From Blautia sp. (GTDB taxonomy: Bacteria; Bacillota; Clostridia; Lachnospirales; Lachnospiraceae): a DNA stretch of 50,864 nucleotides. The notes below the pieces were generated by a model. It was given only the letters and a program-made list of their open reading frames with translations, did not search any database and was not told the DNA's origin. Positions 42,425 through 50,864 of this stretch are shown here, in pieces (within the stretch, counting starts at the first letter, position 1; each line of letters starts with the position of its first letter). The DNA lies in contig JAMPAC010000019.1 in the NCBI GenBank assembly GCA_023667395.1, positions 1 through 50,864 on the forward strand. Direction: 5' to 3'. The position numbers and the translations under genes are program-made.

Positions 42425-45112
42425 ATGAGCAACGGTAAAAAACTTGTTTTGATAGACGGGCACAGCATCCTGCACAGGGCGTTTTACGGAGTGCCTGACT
42501 TAAGCAACGCCCAGGGGCTGCATACCAATGCGGTCTACGGTTTCCTGAATATTCTGTTTAAGATCCTGGAGGAGGAAAAGCCGGATTATCTGGCGGTTGC
42601 TTTCGACGTTCACGCGCCCACTTTCCGTCACCAGATGTACGAGGCCTACAAGGGAACCAGGAAGCCCATGCCGGAGGAACTGCGGGAGCAGGTTCCGGTG
42701 ATGAAGGACGTGCTGAGAGCCATGGGTATCGTGATCGTGGAGCAGGCGGGACTGGAGGCGGACGACATCCTGGGGACGCTGGCGAAGAAAGCCCAGAATG
42801 AGGGCATTGAGGTATCGCTGGTGTCCGGCGACCGCGACCTGCTGCAGATCGCGGACGAGCATATCAAGATCAGGATTCCCAAGACCAAGGGCGGCAGGAC
42901 GGAGATCGAGGATTACTACCCCCAGGATGTGGAGGCGGCTTTTCAGGTGACGCCTCTGCAGTTCATTGACCTGAAAGCGCTGATGGGGGATGCCTCGGAT
43001 AATATTCCCGGGGTGCCCAAGGTGGGGCAGAAGACGGCTGCGGAACTGATGACTGCCTACGGTTCCCTGGACAATATCTATGCCCATGTGGAGGAAATTT
43101 CCAAGAAAAGCATCCGGGAATCCCTGATCGCCAATAAGGATCTGGCCGATCTCAGCAAGGCTCTTGCCACCATCAAGATCGACTGTGAGGTGGAACTGGA
43201 TTACGAAGCCGCAAAGGCGGAAGACTTCTATACCCAGGAGGCGTACAGCCTGTTTAAGAAGCTGGAGTTCAAGAACATGCTGAGCCGCTTTGAAAAGGAT
43301 GCGGCGGCCTCTGACGAGGATTTGCTGAAATCCTTCCACAGGGTGGAGGATCAGAAAAAGTTCCTGCGGCATCTGGAGCAGATCAGGGACGGCAGCGTCG
43401 TGGGGTTCTATCTGGTGCAGGAGGATAAGCGTCTTCTGGGGGCGGCGGTCTCCGTCGGCAGGGAGACTTATTTTTACCCGGTCACGGTGGAGGAAAATGA
43501 GCAGTTATCCCTGTTCGATATGTCTGGTGGTGGGGACAGTGATATCGCCGCCATCCGGGAGGCTTTTCGGAAGCTTTCCGGCAGGGTCACCCTGTCCGGA
43601 TTCGATATCAAGAAGCAGTACGATTACCTGGAGCAGGATACCACGGATCGCTATTTTGATATCCTTATCGCGGCATACCTGCTGAATCCTTTAAAGAGTG
43701 ATTACGACCCGGAGACCATTGCTTCCGAGCATCTGGGCATGATGATCCCCGGCAGGGCGGAGACTTTCGGCAAGACCCCGGTAAGGGAGGCGTTGGGGAC
43801 AATGCCCCAAAAGGCGGCGGAGTACTATTGCTATGTGGCTTATGTGGCGGCAAAGGCGTATGCGGTGCTGCAGGGGAAACTGCGGGATACCGGCATGGAC
43901 AGACTGATGCGGGAGATGGAGATGCCCCTTTCCCTGGTGCTGTATGATATGGAGAAAGAAGGGGTGGAGGTCCGCAGGGAGGAACTGAAAGCCTACGGCG
44001 ACGCGCTGGTTGCCAGGATAGAGGAACTGGAGCAGTCCATCCACAGCCAGGCGGGCGTGGAGTTTAACATCAATTCGCCCAGGCAGTTGGGGGAGGTGCT
44101 CTTTGAGACCATGCACATCCCCGGCGGAAAGAAGACGAAGACCGGTTATTCCACGGCGGCGGACGTGCTGGAAAAGCTTTCCGAAGACTATCCCATTGTA
44201 AAGGATATCCTGGAGTACCGGGGACTGACCAAATTAAAGTCCACCTACGCAGACGGGCTTGCCGTGTTCATCGGAGAGGATAAGCGGATCCACACCAATT
44301 TTAACCAGACCATCACGGCCACCGGGCGGATCAGTTCCACGGAGCCGAACCTGCAGAATATCCCCATGCGGATGGAACTGGGCAGGAGGATCCGAAAAGT
44401 ATTTGTACCCAGGCAGGGCTGTGAATTCATGGACGCGGATTATTCCCAGATCGAACTCCGGGTACTGGCTCATATGTCCGGGGACGAACAGCTGATCGAG
44501 GCCTACCATATGGATCAGGATATCCACCGGATCACGGCTGCGAAAGTGTTCCACACCCCTTTCGAGGAAGTGACGGATCCGCAGCGGCGCAATGCCAAGG
44601 CGGTGAATTTCGGCATTGTGTACGGCATCAGTTCTTTCGGGCTGAGCCAGGATCTGAGCATCAGCAAAAAAGAGGCGGCGGAGTATATCCAGCAGTATTT
44701 TGCCACATATCCCGGGGTCAAGGCGTTTCTGGACGGCCTGGTGAGGGACGCGAAGAAACAGGGATATATTGCCACCATGTTTGGCAGGCGCAGACCCATT
44801 CCCGAACTGTCTTCCTCCAATTTCATGCAGCGTTCTTTCGGGGAGCGGGTGGCCATGAATTCCCCCATACAGGGCACGGCGGCGGATATCATCAAGATCG
44901 CCATGATCCGCGTCTGGAAAGCGCTGCGGGACGCGGGGTTAAAGTCAAAGCTGATCCTGCAGGTGCATGATGAACTTGTGATAGAGACCTACCTGGAGGA
45001 AGAGGAGCAGGTGCGGCGGATCCTCACCGAAAACATGAAGTCGGCGGCGGAACTGGCGGTGACGCTGGAGATCGACCTGCATACGGGAATGAACTGGTAT
45101 GAGGCAAAATAG
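42425..45112 (+). CDS. polA: DNA polymerase I
   Basis: 895 aa. N-terminal 5'-nuclease domain (LIDGHSILHRAFYG; DVHAPTFRH; LVSGDRDLLQI; GDASDNIPG). The middle domain lacks the DxE metal site of the 3'-5' exonuclease (GSVVGFYLVQED), so proofreading is probably absent, as in many Bacillota. Polymerase motifs are intact: A with D672 (DYSQIELRVLA), B (RRNAKAVNFGIVYG) and C with D849-E850 (QVHDELV). Works in Okazaki fragment processing and repair. Confidence 0.97.
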   Translation: MSNGKKLVLIDGHSILHRAFYGVPDLSNAQGLHTNAVYGFLNILFKILEEEKPDYLAVAFDVHAPTFRHQMYEAYKGTRKPMPEELREQVPVMKDVLRAMGIVIVEQAGLEADDILGTLAKKAQNEGIEVSLVSGDRDLLQIADEHIKIRIPKTKGGRTEIEDYYPQDVEAAFQVTPLQFIDLKALMGDASDNIPGVPKVGQKTAAELMTAYGSLDNIYAHVEEISKKSIRESLIANKDLADLSKALATIKIDCEVELDYEAAKAEDFYTQEAYSLFKKLEFKNMLSRFEKDAAASDEDLLKSFHRVEDQKKFLRHLEQIRDGSVVGFYLVQEDKRLLGAAVSVGRETYFYPVTVEENEQLSLFDMSGGGDSDIAAIREAFRKLSGRVTLSGFDIKKQYDYLEQDTTDRYFDILIAAYLLNPLKSDYDPETIASEHLGMMIPGRAETFGKTPVREALGTMPQKAAEYYCYVAYVAAKAYAVLQGKLRDTGMDRLMREMEMPLSLVLYDMEKEGVEVRREELKAYGDALVARIEELEQSIHSQAGVEFNINSPRQLGEVLFETMHIPGGKKTKTGYSTAADVLEKLSEDYPIVKDILEYRGLTKLKSTYADGLAVFIGEDKRIHTNFNQTITATGRISSTEPNLQNIPMRMELGRRIRKVFVPRQGCEFMDADYSQIELRVLAHMSGDEQLIEAYHMDQDIHRITAAKVFHTPFEEVTDPQRRNAKAVNFGIVYGISSFGLSQDLSISKKEAAEYIQQYFATYPGVKAFLDGLVRDAKKQGYIATMFGRRRPIPELSSSNFMQRSFGERVAMNSPIQGTAADIIKIAMIRVWKALRDAGLKSKLILQVHDELVIETYLEEEEQVRRILTENMKSAAELAVTLEIDLHTGMNWYEAK

Positions 45113-45116
45113 GCAA

Positions 45117-45722
45117 ATGAAATTTATCGGAATCACCGGAGGAGTGGGAGCGGGGAAAACAAAAGTCCTTGAATATATCAAAAACCACTACAAATGCGAG
45201 ATTTATCTGGCGGATGAGACGGCTCATCTGGTGAAGCTTCCCGGCACGGAGTGTTATCAGGCTCTGGTGGAACTGATGGGGACGGATATCCTGGCGGCCG
45301 ACGGACAGATAGATAAGCCTGCCATGGCGGACAGGATCTTCCGGGATCCCGGGCTGCTGCAGGCGGTCAACGATATCATCCATCCCGCAGTGAGGAAGTA
45401 CCTGCTCCAAAGGTACGAGGAAGCGAAGCGAAAGGGAGATGCGGAACTGTTTTTCGTGGAGGCGGCGCTTCTGATCGAGTGCGGTTACGGGGAACTGGTG
45501 GACGAGATGTGGTATGTTTACGCGGCGGAACCGGTAAGGTATGCCAGGCTGGCGGCTGCCAGGGGCTACAGTGAGGAGAAGATCAGGCAGATCATGGGGC
45601 GGCAGCTTACGGAGGACGTTTTCCGCAAAAACAGTGATTTTACCATAGACAACAGCGGTTCTTTTGAGGATACATGTAAACAAATAGAGAAAAAACTGGA
45701 GGCTTTCACATGGCAGGAGTAA
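45117..45722 (+). CDS. coaE: dephospho-CoA kinase
   Basis: 201 aa P-loop kinase performing the last step of coenzyme A synthesis. Walker A GGVGAGKT is at 8-15; the DPGLLQAVNDIIHPAV block and the RxxxR lid-like RYARLAAARGYSEEKI follow. The ATG at 45117 gives the normal MKFIGITGG start; an ATG at 45099 lies inside polA. Its end overlaps the next gene by 13 bases. Confidence 0.93.
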   Translation: MKFIGITGGVGAGKTKVLEYIKNHYKCEIYLADETAHLVKLPGTECYQALVELMGTDILAADGQIDKPAMADRIFRDPGLLQAVNDIIHPAVRKYLLQRYEEAKRKGDAELFFVEAALLIECGYGELVDEMWYVYAAEPVRYARLAAARGYSEEKIRQIMGRQLTEDVFRKNSDFTIDNSGSFEDTCKQIEKKLEAFTWQE

Positions 45723-48532
45723 TAGAAGGGCAGGGACAACTGGTATTCGGACTTGATATTGGCACCCGGAGCATTGTCGGCACGGTAGGGTATCTCAGCG
45801 GCGGCAGGTTCCATGTGGTGGCGCAGTGTTCCAAGGAGCATGACACCAGATCCATGCTGGACGGACAGATCCACGATATCGCAAAGGTGGGGCAGACCAT
45901 CAATTTCGTGAAAGAGAAACTGGAAAGCGACCTGAACCGGAAGCTGACGGAGGTGTGCATCGCCGCCGCAGGCCGCGTGCTGCGCACGGTGACCACCCAT
46001 GTGGAACAGGATTTCGAGGAGGATCACGAGGTCACGGCGGAGGATATCTATTCCCTGTCAACCATGGGAGTGGAGCAGGCATACGAGGAATTTTTGAAAA
46101 ATGACGACCTGGATATGAAATTTTACTGTGTGGGTTATACGCCCATGCGTTATTATATGAACGGATACCAGATCGGCAACCTGGAGGGCCACAAGGTCAG
46201 GAACATGGCGGTGGATATGATCGCCACTTTCCTGCCCGATGACGTGGTGGACGGACTTTATAAGGCGGTTGGGGCTGCGGGACTGCATGTGGCGAACCTG
46301 ACGCTGGAGCCCATCGCGGCGATCCAGGTGGCGATTCCGGAAAAGTTCCGTATGCTGAACATGGCGTTGGTGGATGTGGGAGCGGGCACCAGCGATATTT
46401 CCATCACCAGGGACGGTACCATCACGGCATATGGCATGATTCCCGTGGCGGGCGACAGCCTGACGGAAATCCTGGTACAGCACTGTCTGGTGGATTTCGA
46501 GACGGCGGAGCGCATCAAGAGACAGACCAGCGCGCAGGAGTCCGTGGAATATCAGGACATCATGGGGCTGACCCAGACCATCACTGCCAGGGAAGTGGCG
46601 AAGATACTGGAGGAGCATGTGGGAAAGATGACCCGGATGGTGGCGGAATGCATCAGGGAATTGAACGGCGACAAGTCTGTCAGCGCCGTGTTCGTGGTGG
46701 GCGGCGGCGGCATGATCCCCGGCTACACGGAGCATCTGGCAAAGGAACTTGGGATTGTGAAAGAACGTGTGGCGATCCGGGGGCAGGAGGTCATGCAGAA
46801 TATCCAGTTTGAGATCGAGAATCCCCGCAGGGACGCCATGATGGTGACGCCCATCGGTATCTGCCTCAGTTATTATGAACAGAGCAATAATTTTATTTAT
46901 GTGCAGTTTAATGATAAGCATATCAAGTTATATGACAATGGCAGGCTGTCCGTGGCGGACGCTGCGGTACAGGCGCAGTTTTCCAACGAGGATCTGTTCC
47001 CCAAGAGGGGCACGCCGCTGAACTTTACCGTGAACGGCAAGAGCAGGATCATCCGGGGGCAGCAGGGAGAGGCTGCAGTGATCCGGCTGAACGGAGACAA
47101 CGCGGATATCTATGCCCAGGTACATAACGGCGACTGGGTGGAAATGATCCCTTCCACGGCAGGCGCGCCTGCGGCCATGGAACTGGGCAGGCTGCCTGAA
47201 CTGGCGGAACAGCTGCACGTCAATGTGAACGGGACAAGGATCAGTCTGCCCAAGACTGCGGCTGTCAACGGCATGACGGAAAATGAATTTTACCAGATCA
47301 AAGAAAATGATGTGATCCAGGTGCGGAACTGTTACACCGTGCGGGAGATCGCCGGATTTATGGATGTTCCCCTGGGTGGGAAGATCCTGGTCAACGATAT
47401 TCCAGCGAAGCCGGATACAAAGGCTTATGAGAACTTTACGCTGGAGTGGGATGTGAACGCGGTGCTCACCTACGCGGACCTGGAGGACGAGACGGAGGAG
47501 GAACTGGAGAAACGCCGCGCCGCAAAGGAAGCGGCGGCAGCGGCAGCCGCTGCAGAGGCGGAGAGGAATTTTATCAATGCTGTTAACAATATCAGCGGTA
47601 TCCCTGATCCGGTGGCGTCGGCTCCTTATGGGGCAGGGGCCGGAACGGCACAGAACGCGGGTATGGCAGGAGTGGCAGGGCAGCCGGGAAGCGTGGCAGG
47701 CGGCCAGATAAGTGTGGGCGGTCAGGCGAGTGCAGGCGCGTCGGGAATGCCGGGGCAGCCGGGAAGCACAGCAGGCGGCCAGGCGAGTGCAGGCGCGGCG
47801 GGAATGCCAGGGCAGCCGGGAAGCACAGCAGGCGGCCAGATGAGCGCAGGCGCGGCGGGAATGCCAGGTCAGCCGGGAAGTGTAAACGGGGCGGGTCAGG
47901 AAAACGGTAGTATGTCCGGAACCGCAACAGACAGTCAGGGAAGTTCGGATGTGGCAGGAACCGCAGCGGGCAGTCAGTACGGCGCAGGTAGACCAGGAAT
48001 GACCGGACAGCAGGGAAATGCAGCTGTGGCAGGTCAGGGAAATGTGGGTATGACGGGGATGTCAGGCCAGCCGGGAAGCGCAGCAGGCGGCCAGAACAGC
48101 ACAGGCAGGGCAGGAATATCAGCGCAGCAGGCAGCGGCGGATGTATCCGGTAACCCGGGAAGCGCAGGAATGTCAGGTGCAACAGGTCAGCCGTGGAGAA
48201 ACGGAATGCCCTACGCCATGGGACAATCCGTTTTCACAGGACAGCAGGGCGGCGGCCAGACGGCAGGCGTCTCCAGGGATACCATGAAAGTAATCCAGGA
48301 AGACAGCGCGGCGGTCGGAATCCGTGCCATGACCGTGTATGTCAACAAACAACCGGTGGTAATGACCGGCAAGGAAAGTTATGTCTTTGTGGATGTGTTC
48401 TCCTATATTGATTTTGACCTGAACGCTTCCGCAGGCCGCGCCATTGTGACCAATATCAACGGCAGGCGGGCGGAGTATATGGAGCCGTTGACGAATGGCG
48501 ATATCATAGATATTTACTGGGAAAAAATTTAA
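45710..48532 (+). CDS. FtsA/PilM-like actin-family protein with long repeat-bearing extension
   Basis: 940 aa. Residues 1-400 are an actin-type ATPase of the FtsA/PilM group (FGLDIGTRSIVGTVGY, VDVGAGTSDISITRDG, VVGGGGMIPGY). Then come a beta-rich section with a ubiquitin-like domain (~505-580), a Glu/Ala helix (~590-622), a Gly/Gln/Pro-rich low-complexity linker (~640-860) with GMPGQPGSTAGGQ repeats, and a second small beta domain at the C-terminus (TVYVNKQPVVMTGKESYVF). No amphipathic FtsA tail is obvious. Likely a cell-division or envelope-associated scaffold in this family; I would not call it canonical FtsA. Confidence 0.85.
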   Translation: MAGVIEGQGQLVFGLDIGTRSIVGTVGYLSGGRFHVVAQCSKEHDTRSMLDGQIHDIAKVGQTINFVKEKLESDLNRKLTEVCIAAAGRVLRTVTTHVEQDFEEDHEVTAEDIYSLSTMGVEQAYEEFLKNDDLDMKFYCVGYTPMRYYMNGYQIGNLEGHKVRNMAVDMIATFLPDDVVDGLYKAVGAAGLHVANLTLEPIAAIQVAIPEKFRMLNMALVDVGAGTSDISITRDGTITAYGMIPVAGDSLTEILVQHCLVDFETAERIKRQTSAQESVEYQDIMGLTQTITAREVAKILEEHVGKMTRMVAECIRELNGDKSVSAVFVVGGGGMIPGYTEHLAKELGIVKERVAIRGQEVMQNIQFEIENPRRDAMMVTPIGICLSYYEQSNNFIYVQFNDKHIKLYDNGRLSVADAAVQAQFSNEDLFPKRGTPLNFTVNGKSRIIRGQQGEAAVIRLNGDNADIYAQVHNGDWVEMIPSTAGAPAAMELGRLPELAEQLHVNVNGTRISLPKTAAVNGMTENEFYQIKENDVIQVRNCYTVREIAGFMDVPLGGKILVNDIPAKPDTKAYENFTLEWDVNAVLTYADLEDETEEELEKRRAAKEAAAAAAAAEAERNFINAVNNISGIPDPVASAPYGAGAGTAQNAGMAGVAGQPGSVAGGQISVGGQASAGASGMPGQPGSTAGGQASAGAAGMPGQPGSTAGGQMSAGAAGMPGQPGSVNGAGQENGSMSGTATDSQGSSDVAGTAAGSQYGAGRPGMTGQQGNAAVAGQGNVGMTGMSGQPGSAAGGQNSTGRAGISAQQAAADVSGNPGSAGMSGATGQPWRNGMPYAMGQSVFTGQQGGGQTAGVSRDTMKVIQEDSAAVGIRAMTVYVNKQPVVMTGKESYVFVDVFSYIDFDLNASAGRAIVTNINGRRAEYMEPLTNGDIIDIYWEKI
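47744..47900 (+). repeat. 57-bp in-frame repeat in the FtsA-like gene
   Basis: Two full 57-base units (47744-47800, 47801-47857) and a partial third encode GMPGQPGSTAGGQASAGAA. Looser versions of GQPGS-AGGQ run from 47670 to 48120. Confidence 0.85.
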
Positions 48533-48564
48533 GAAGCTGTCTGGACGGCGGAATGAGAGGAAAG

Positions 48565-49362
48565 ATGAGACTATGCAGCATAGCAAGCGGGAGCAGCGGG
48601 AACTGTGTTTATGTGGGTTCCGATGCCACTCACTTGCTGGTAGATACGGGGATCAGTGGAAAAAGGGTGGAGCAGGGACTGAAAGGACTGGATCTCTCGC
48701 CCGGGGATCTGGACGGAATACTGATTACCCATGAACATGCCGACCATATCAGCGGCCTGGGCGTGCTCACAAGAAAATATGAGATCCCCGTTTATGCCAC
48801 GGAGGGAACCATAAAGGCGATGCTGGAGAGCGGAAGCCTGGGAAATGTGGAGGAATCCCTGTTCCATCCCATCAAAGAGGATGAAAAATTTACGGTAAAG
48901 GATTTGGTCGTCAATCCCATGCATATTTCCCATGATGCGGTGCAGCCGGTGGCGTACCGCATCTCCTACGGAAACAGGCGGGTGGGGATATGCACGGATC
49001 TGGGCGTTTACAATGATTACACGGTGGAGTGCCTGAAAGGGATGGACGCCATCCTCCTGGAGGCGAACCATGACGTGAACATGCTCCAGGTGGGTCCTTA
49101 TCCCTATTACCTGAAGCAGCGGATCCTGGGGGAGAGGGGGCATCTGTCCAATGAGAACTCCGGCAGGCTGCTCTGCAGGATCCTGCACGACGGCTTAAAG
49201 ACCATCCTGCTGGGGCATCTGAGCAAGGAAAACAATCTGCCCGAACTTGCCTACGAGTCTGTCCGCATGGAGATCAATATGGACAGGAATCCGTACAGGG
49301 CGGGCGATTTCGATATCCGTGTGGCAAAACGCAGCGAGGTGTCGCCGGTGGTGCTGGTGTGA
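48565..49362 (+). CDS. WalJ/YycJ-like metallo-beta-lactamase-fold hydrolase
   Basis: 265 aa. Opening MRLCSIASGSSGNC and metal motif THEHADH (55-61) are typical of YycJ/WalJ proteins; a later CTDLG and GHLSKENN give the remaining ligands. Relatives act in DNA end processing or coordinate cell wall and division. AGAGG 4 bases before the ATG at 48565 supports that start; an ATG at 48553 is also in frame. Confidence 0.9.
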   Translation: MRLCSIASGSSGNCVYVGSDATHLLVDTGISGKRVEQGLKGLDLSPGDLDGILITHEHADHISGLGVLTRKYEIPVYATEGTIKAMLESGSLGNVEESLFHPIKEDEKFTVKDLVVNPMHISHDAVQPVAYRISYGNRRVGICTDLGVYNDYTVECLKGMDAILLEANHDVNMLQVGPYPYYLKQRILGERGHLSNENSGRLLCRILHDGLKTILLGHLSKENNLPELAYESVRMEINMDRNPYRAGDFDIRVAKRSEVSPVVLV

Positions 49363-49432
49363 ATTTTCCCCGTGGAGGAATGGATATATTGGATGAGGAT
49401 ATTAGAGAGAAAGCTACAGAGGTGATCTGCAA

Positions 49433-49732
49433 ATGGATTCAGTTTTAAACGAGGGTTGGTTTGCGATGTCGCTTGTCCAGCAGATGGTCAATATTGGAAA
49501 TGAGGTCAAGCGGGCGGTTAAATTTGACTCAAATAGTGATAAGAAGACCATGTTTCTGGATAAAGCAATACGATATACGGAACTTACCATGAAAGATCCC
49601 AAAAACCGGAAAGTGCTTCCCGAACTGGACATCAGTAAAAAAGTCCTTGAGGATTATAGGGGACAGCATATTCTTGACTGTACAAAAGAACAGATAGACC
49701 ATTATTACAATGCGTTTGTCAACCTGCTGTAA
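49433..49732 (+). CDS. small helical protein, four-helix-bundle type
   Basis: 99 aa, not firmly recognised. Helical throughout (EGWFAMSLVQQMVNIGNEVKRAV; FLDKAIRYTELTMKDPKN; LEDYRGQHILDCTKEQIDHYYNAFVNLL). The layout recalls Avd-like bundles or proteins that bind other factors, but a name would be a guess. RBS GAGGTGATC is close to the ideal anti-16S match. Confidence 0.75.
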   Translation: MDSVLNEGWFAMSLVQQMVNIGNEVKRAVKFDSNSDKKTMFLDKAIRYTELTMKDPKNRKVLPELDISKKVLEDYRGQHILDCTKEQIDHYYNAFVNLL

Positions 49733-49789
49733 ATGCAAATATTCATGCGGCAGATTTTGTGTGCGAAAAGCGCAGGATAGGAGAATCAG

Positions 49790-50062
49790 ATGAAAAGAAC
49801 AATCATTACGGTAGTGGGAAAGGACACTGTGGGCATTATCGCGAAAGTGTGCGCTTATCTGGCGGAGAACGGCATCAATATCCTGGATATTTCCCAGACC
49901 ATTGTGCAGGGATTTTTTAACATGATGATGATAGTGGATACCAGCGGCTGCGCCAAGCCTTTCGGCGATATGGCGGACGAGATGGCGGCGCTGGGAGAGG
50001 AGATCGGTGTGGTGATCAAGTGCCAGAAGGAAGAGATTTTTGACAAGATGCACCGCATCTGA
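49790..50062 (+). CDS. ACT-domain protein, UPF0237
   Basis: 90 aa, a single ACT domain (IITVVGKDTVGIIAKVCAYLAENGINILDI) that usually binds amino acids or small ligands. The UPF0210 gene follows after 36 bases, a pairing found across Bacillota and Archaea. Probably the regulatory partner of that protein. Confidence 0.93.
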   Translation: MKRTIITVVGKDTVGIIAKVCAYLAENGINILDISQTIVQGFFNMMMIVDTSGCAKPFGDMADEMAALGEEIGVVIKCQKEEIFDKMHRI

Positions 50063-50098
50063 CCAAAATGCCGTTTGCGCGGCGGGATGAGAGGAAAT

Positions 50099-50864
50099 AT
50101 GATCAATTTATACGAAGTGACCGAGACAAACAAGATGATTGAGAAAGAGAACCTGGATGTGAGGACGATCACACTGGGGATCAGCCTTCTGGACTGCATC
50201 GACTCCGATCTGGAGAGATTAAACCGGAAAATCTATGACAAGATATACGAGGCGGCCAAAGACCTGGTGAGGACAGGCGAGGAGATTTCCAGGGAATTCG
50301 GCATCCCCATCGTGAATAAGAGGATTTCCGTGACGCCCATCGCCCTGGTGGGCGGCGCTGCGTGTAAGTCCGCAGAGGATTTTGCCTCCGTGGCAAAGAC
50401 GCTGGACAGGGCAGCTCATGAGGTGGGCGTGAACTTCATCGGCGGGTATTCCGCCCTGGTCAGCAAGGGCATGACGCCTGCGGACGAACTGCTGATCCGC
50501 TCCATTCCCCTGGCGTTATCCACAACCGAGCGGGTGTGCAGTTCCGTGAATCTGGGCTCTACCAGGACGGGCATCAATATGGATGCGGTCAGACTCATGG
50601 GCGAGATCATCAGGTTCACCGCCGAATACACGAAGGAGGACGATTCCCTGGGCTGCGCCAAGCTGGTGGTGTTCTGCAACGCCCCGGACGACAATCCTTT
50701 CATGGCGGGGGCGTTCCACGGCGTCACGGAGGCGGATAAGATCATCAACGTGGGGGTCAGCGGCCCGGGCGTGGTAAAGACGGCGCTGGAGAAAGTCCGG
50801 GGCGAGAACTTTGAGGTATTGTGCGAGACCATCAAGAAGACGGCGTTCAAGGTGACCCGGGTGG
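50099..50864 (+). CDS. UPF0210/PFL family protein (partial, runs off window)
   Basis: 255 codons are visible and the frame is still open at the window end. Starts [23 protein letters not shown]; conserved blocks [38 protein letters not shown] and GVSGPGVVK identify UPF0210 (DUF711). The glycyl-radical-like name PFL is historical and the function is unknown. GAGG 4 bases before the ATG at 50099. Confidence 0.92.
   Translation, partial: MINLYEVTETNKMIEKENLDVRTITLGISLLDCIDSDLERLNRKIYDKIYEAAKDLVRTGEEISREFGIPIVNKRISVTPIALVGGAACKSAEDFASVAKTLDRAAHEVGVNFIGGYSALVSKGMTPADELLIRSIPLALSTTERVCSSVNLGSTRTGINMDAVRLMGEIIRFTAEYTKEDDSLGCAKLVVFCNAPDDNPFMAGAFHGVTEADKIINVGVSGPGVVKTALEKVRGENFEVLCETIKKTAFKVTRV

Overview
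The window reads as a chromosomal stretch from a gut-type Lachnospiraceae bacterium (Bacillota, Clostridia). Evidence: strong AGGAGG-type ribosome binding sites, meso-diaminopimelate dehydrogenase next to lysA, a FtsA-like actin-family protein with a long extension, a GH115/GH2 hemicellulose pair, DUF6061 and DUF4190 genes and an UPF0237-UPF0210 pair. This placement is inference from gene content; no database search was run. Most genes are on the + strand and fairly GC-rich. A patch at about 22.3-25.4 kb, and single genes at 12.2 and 17.9 kb, are visibly AT-richer and look like accessory DNA.

Layout. 1-190: 3' tail of a 23S rRNA gene and its terminator, with no 5S gene between them. 0.2-5.6 kb: an OmpR-type response regulator, sensor kinase and MacB/FtsX-type ABC exporter, with a candidate regulator site before the exporter. 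5.7-10.7 kb: a CheV-like coupling protein, a SIR2-like protein and a 993-residue membrane protein with Met-rich repeats. 10.7-16.4 kb: hisH-hisF, a cytidine-deaminase-like protein, ung, ddh and lysA. 16.5-22.3 kb: LD-carboxypeptidase, Uma2 nuclease, tRNA-Leu (minus strand), an internally deleted DegV gene, a DUF2185-DUF4241 fusion and an ADP-ribosylglycohydrolase. 22.3-25.4 kb: accessory patch with the 3' end of a group II intron (domains V and VI), a gene with an in-frame stop, a broken DUF1016 nuclease, a DUF6061 gene and a GNAT acetyltransferase. 25.5-34.4 kb: GH115 alpha-glucuronidase, GH2 glycosidase, cupin and SDR oxidoreductase. 34.4-40.3 kb: HipA-like kinase, small membrane proteins, CLC-type transporter, aldolase and Rpn-type nuclease. 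40.5-50.9 kb: metY-type sulfhydrylase, zinc-finger anti-sigma-like protein, polA, coaE, FtsA-like protein, WalJ-like metallo-hydrolase, ACT protein and the start of an UPF0210 protein.

How genes work together. The two-component system and the exporter form one module, probably for envelope stress or peptide export. ddh and lysA supply meso-DAP and lysine by the one-step dehydrogenase route. GH115 and GH2 overlap by 17 bases and probably trim imported glucuronoxylan oligomers in the cytoplasm. polA-coaE-ftsA-like-MBL form a tight housekeeping run.

Most unusual features: a family of structured intergenic repeats with conserved ends (three copies, two of them closely related across the core); a second set of densely packed hairpins in two intergenic gaps; four separate in-frame tandem repeats in four proteins, two of them interrupting adjacent glycosidases; a hairpin that places a start codon in its stem and the ribosome site in its loop; and a group II intron relic whose domain V and branch-point A are still readable. 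I did not find one clearly new multi-gene system. The repeat families and repeat-bearing proteins are the best leads.
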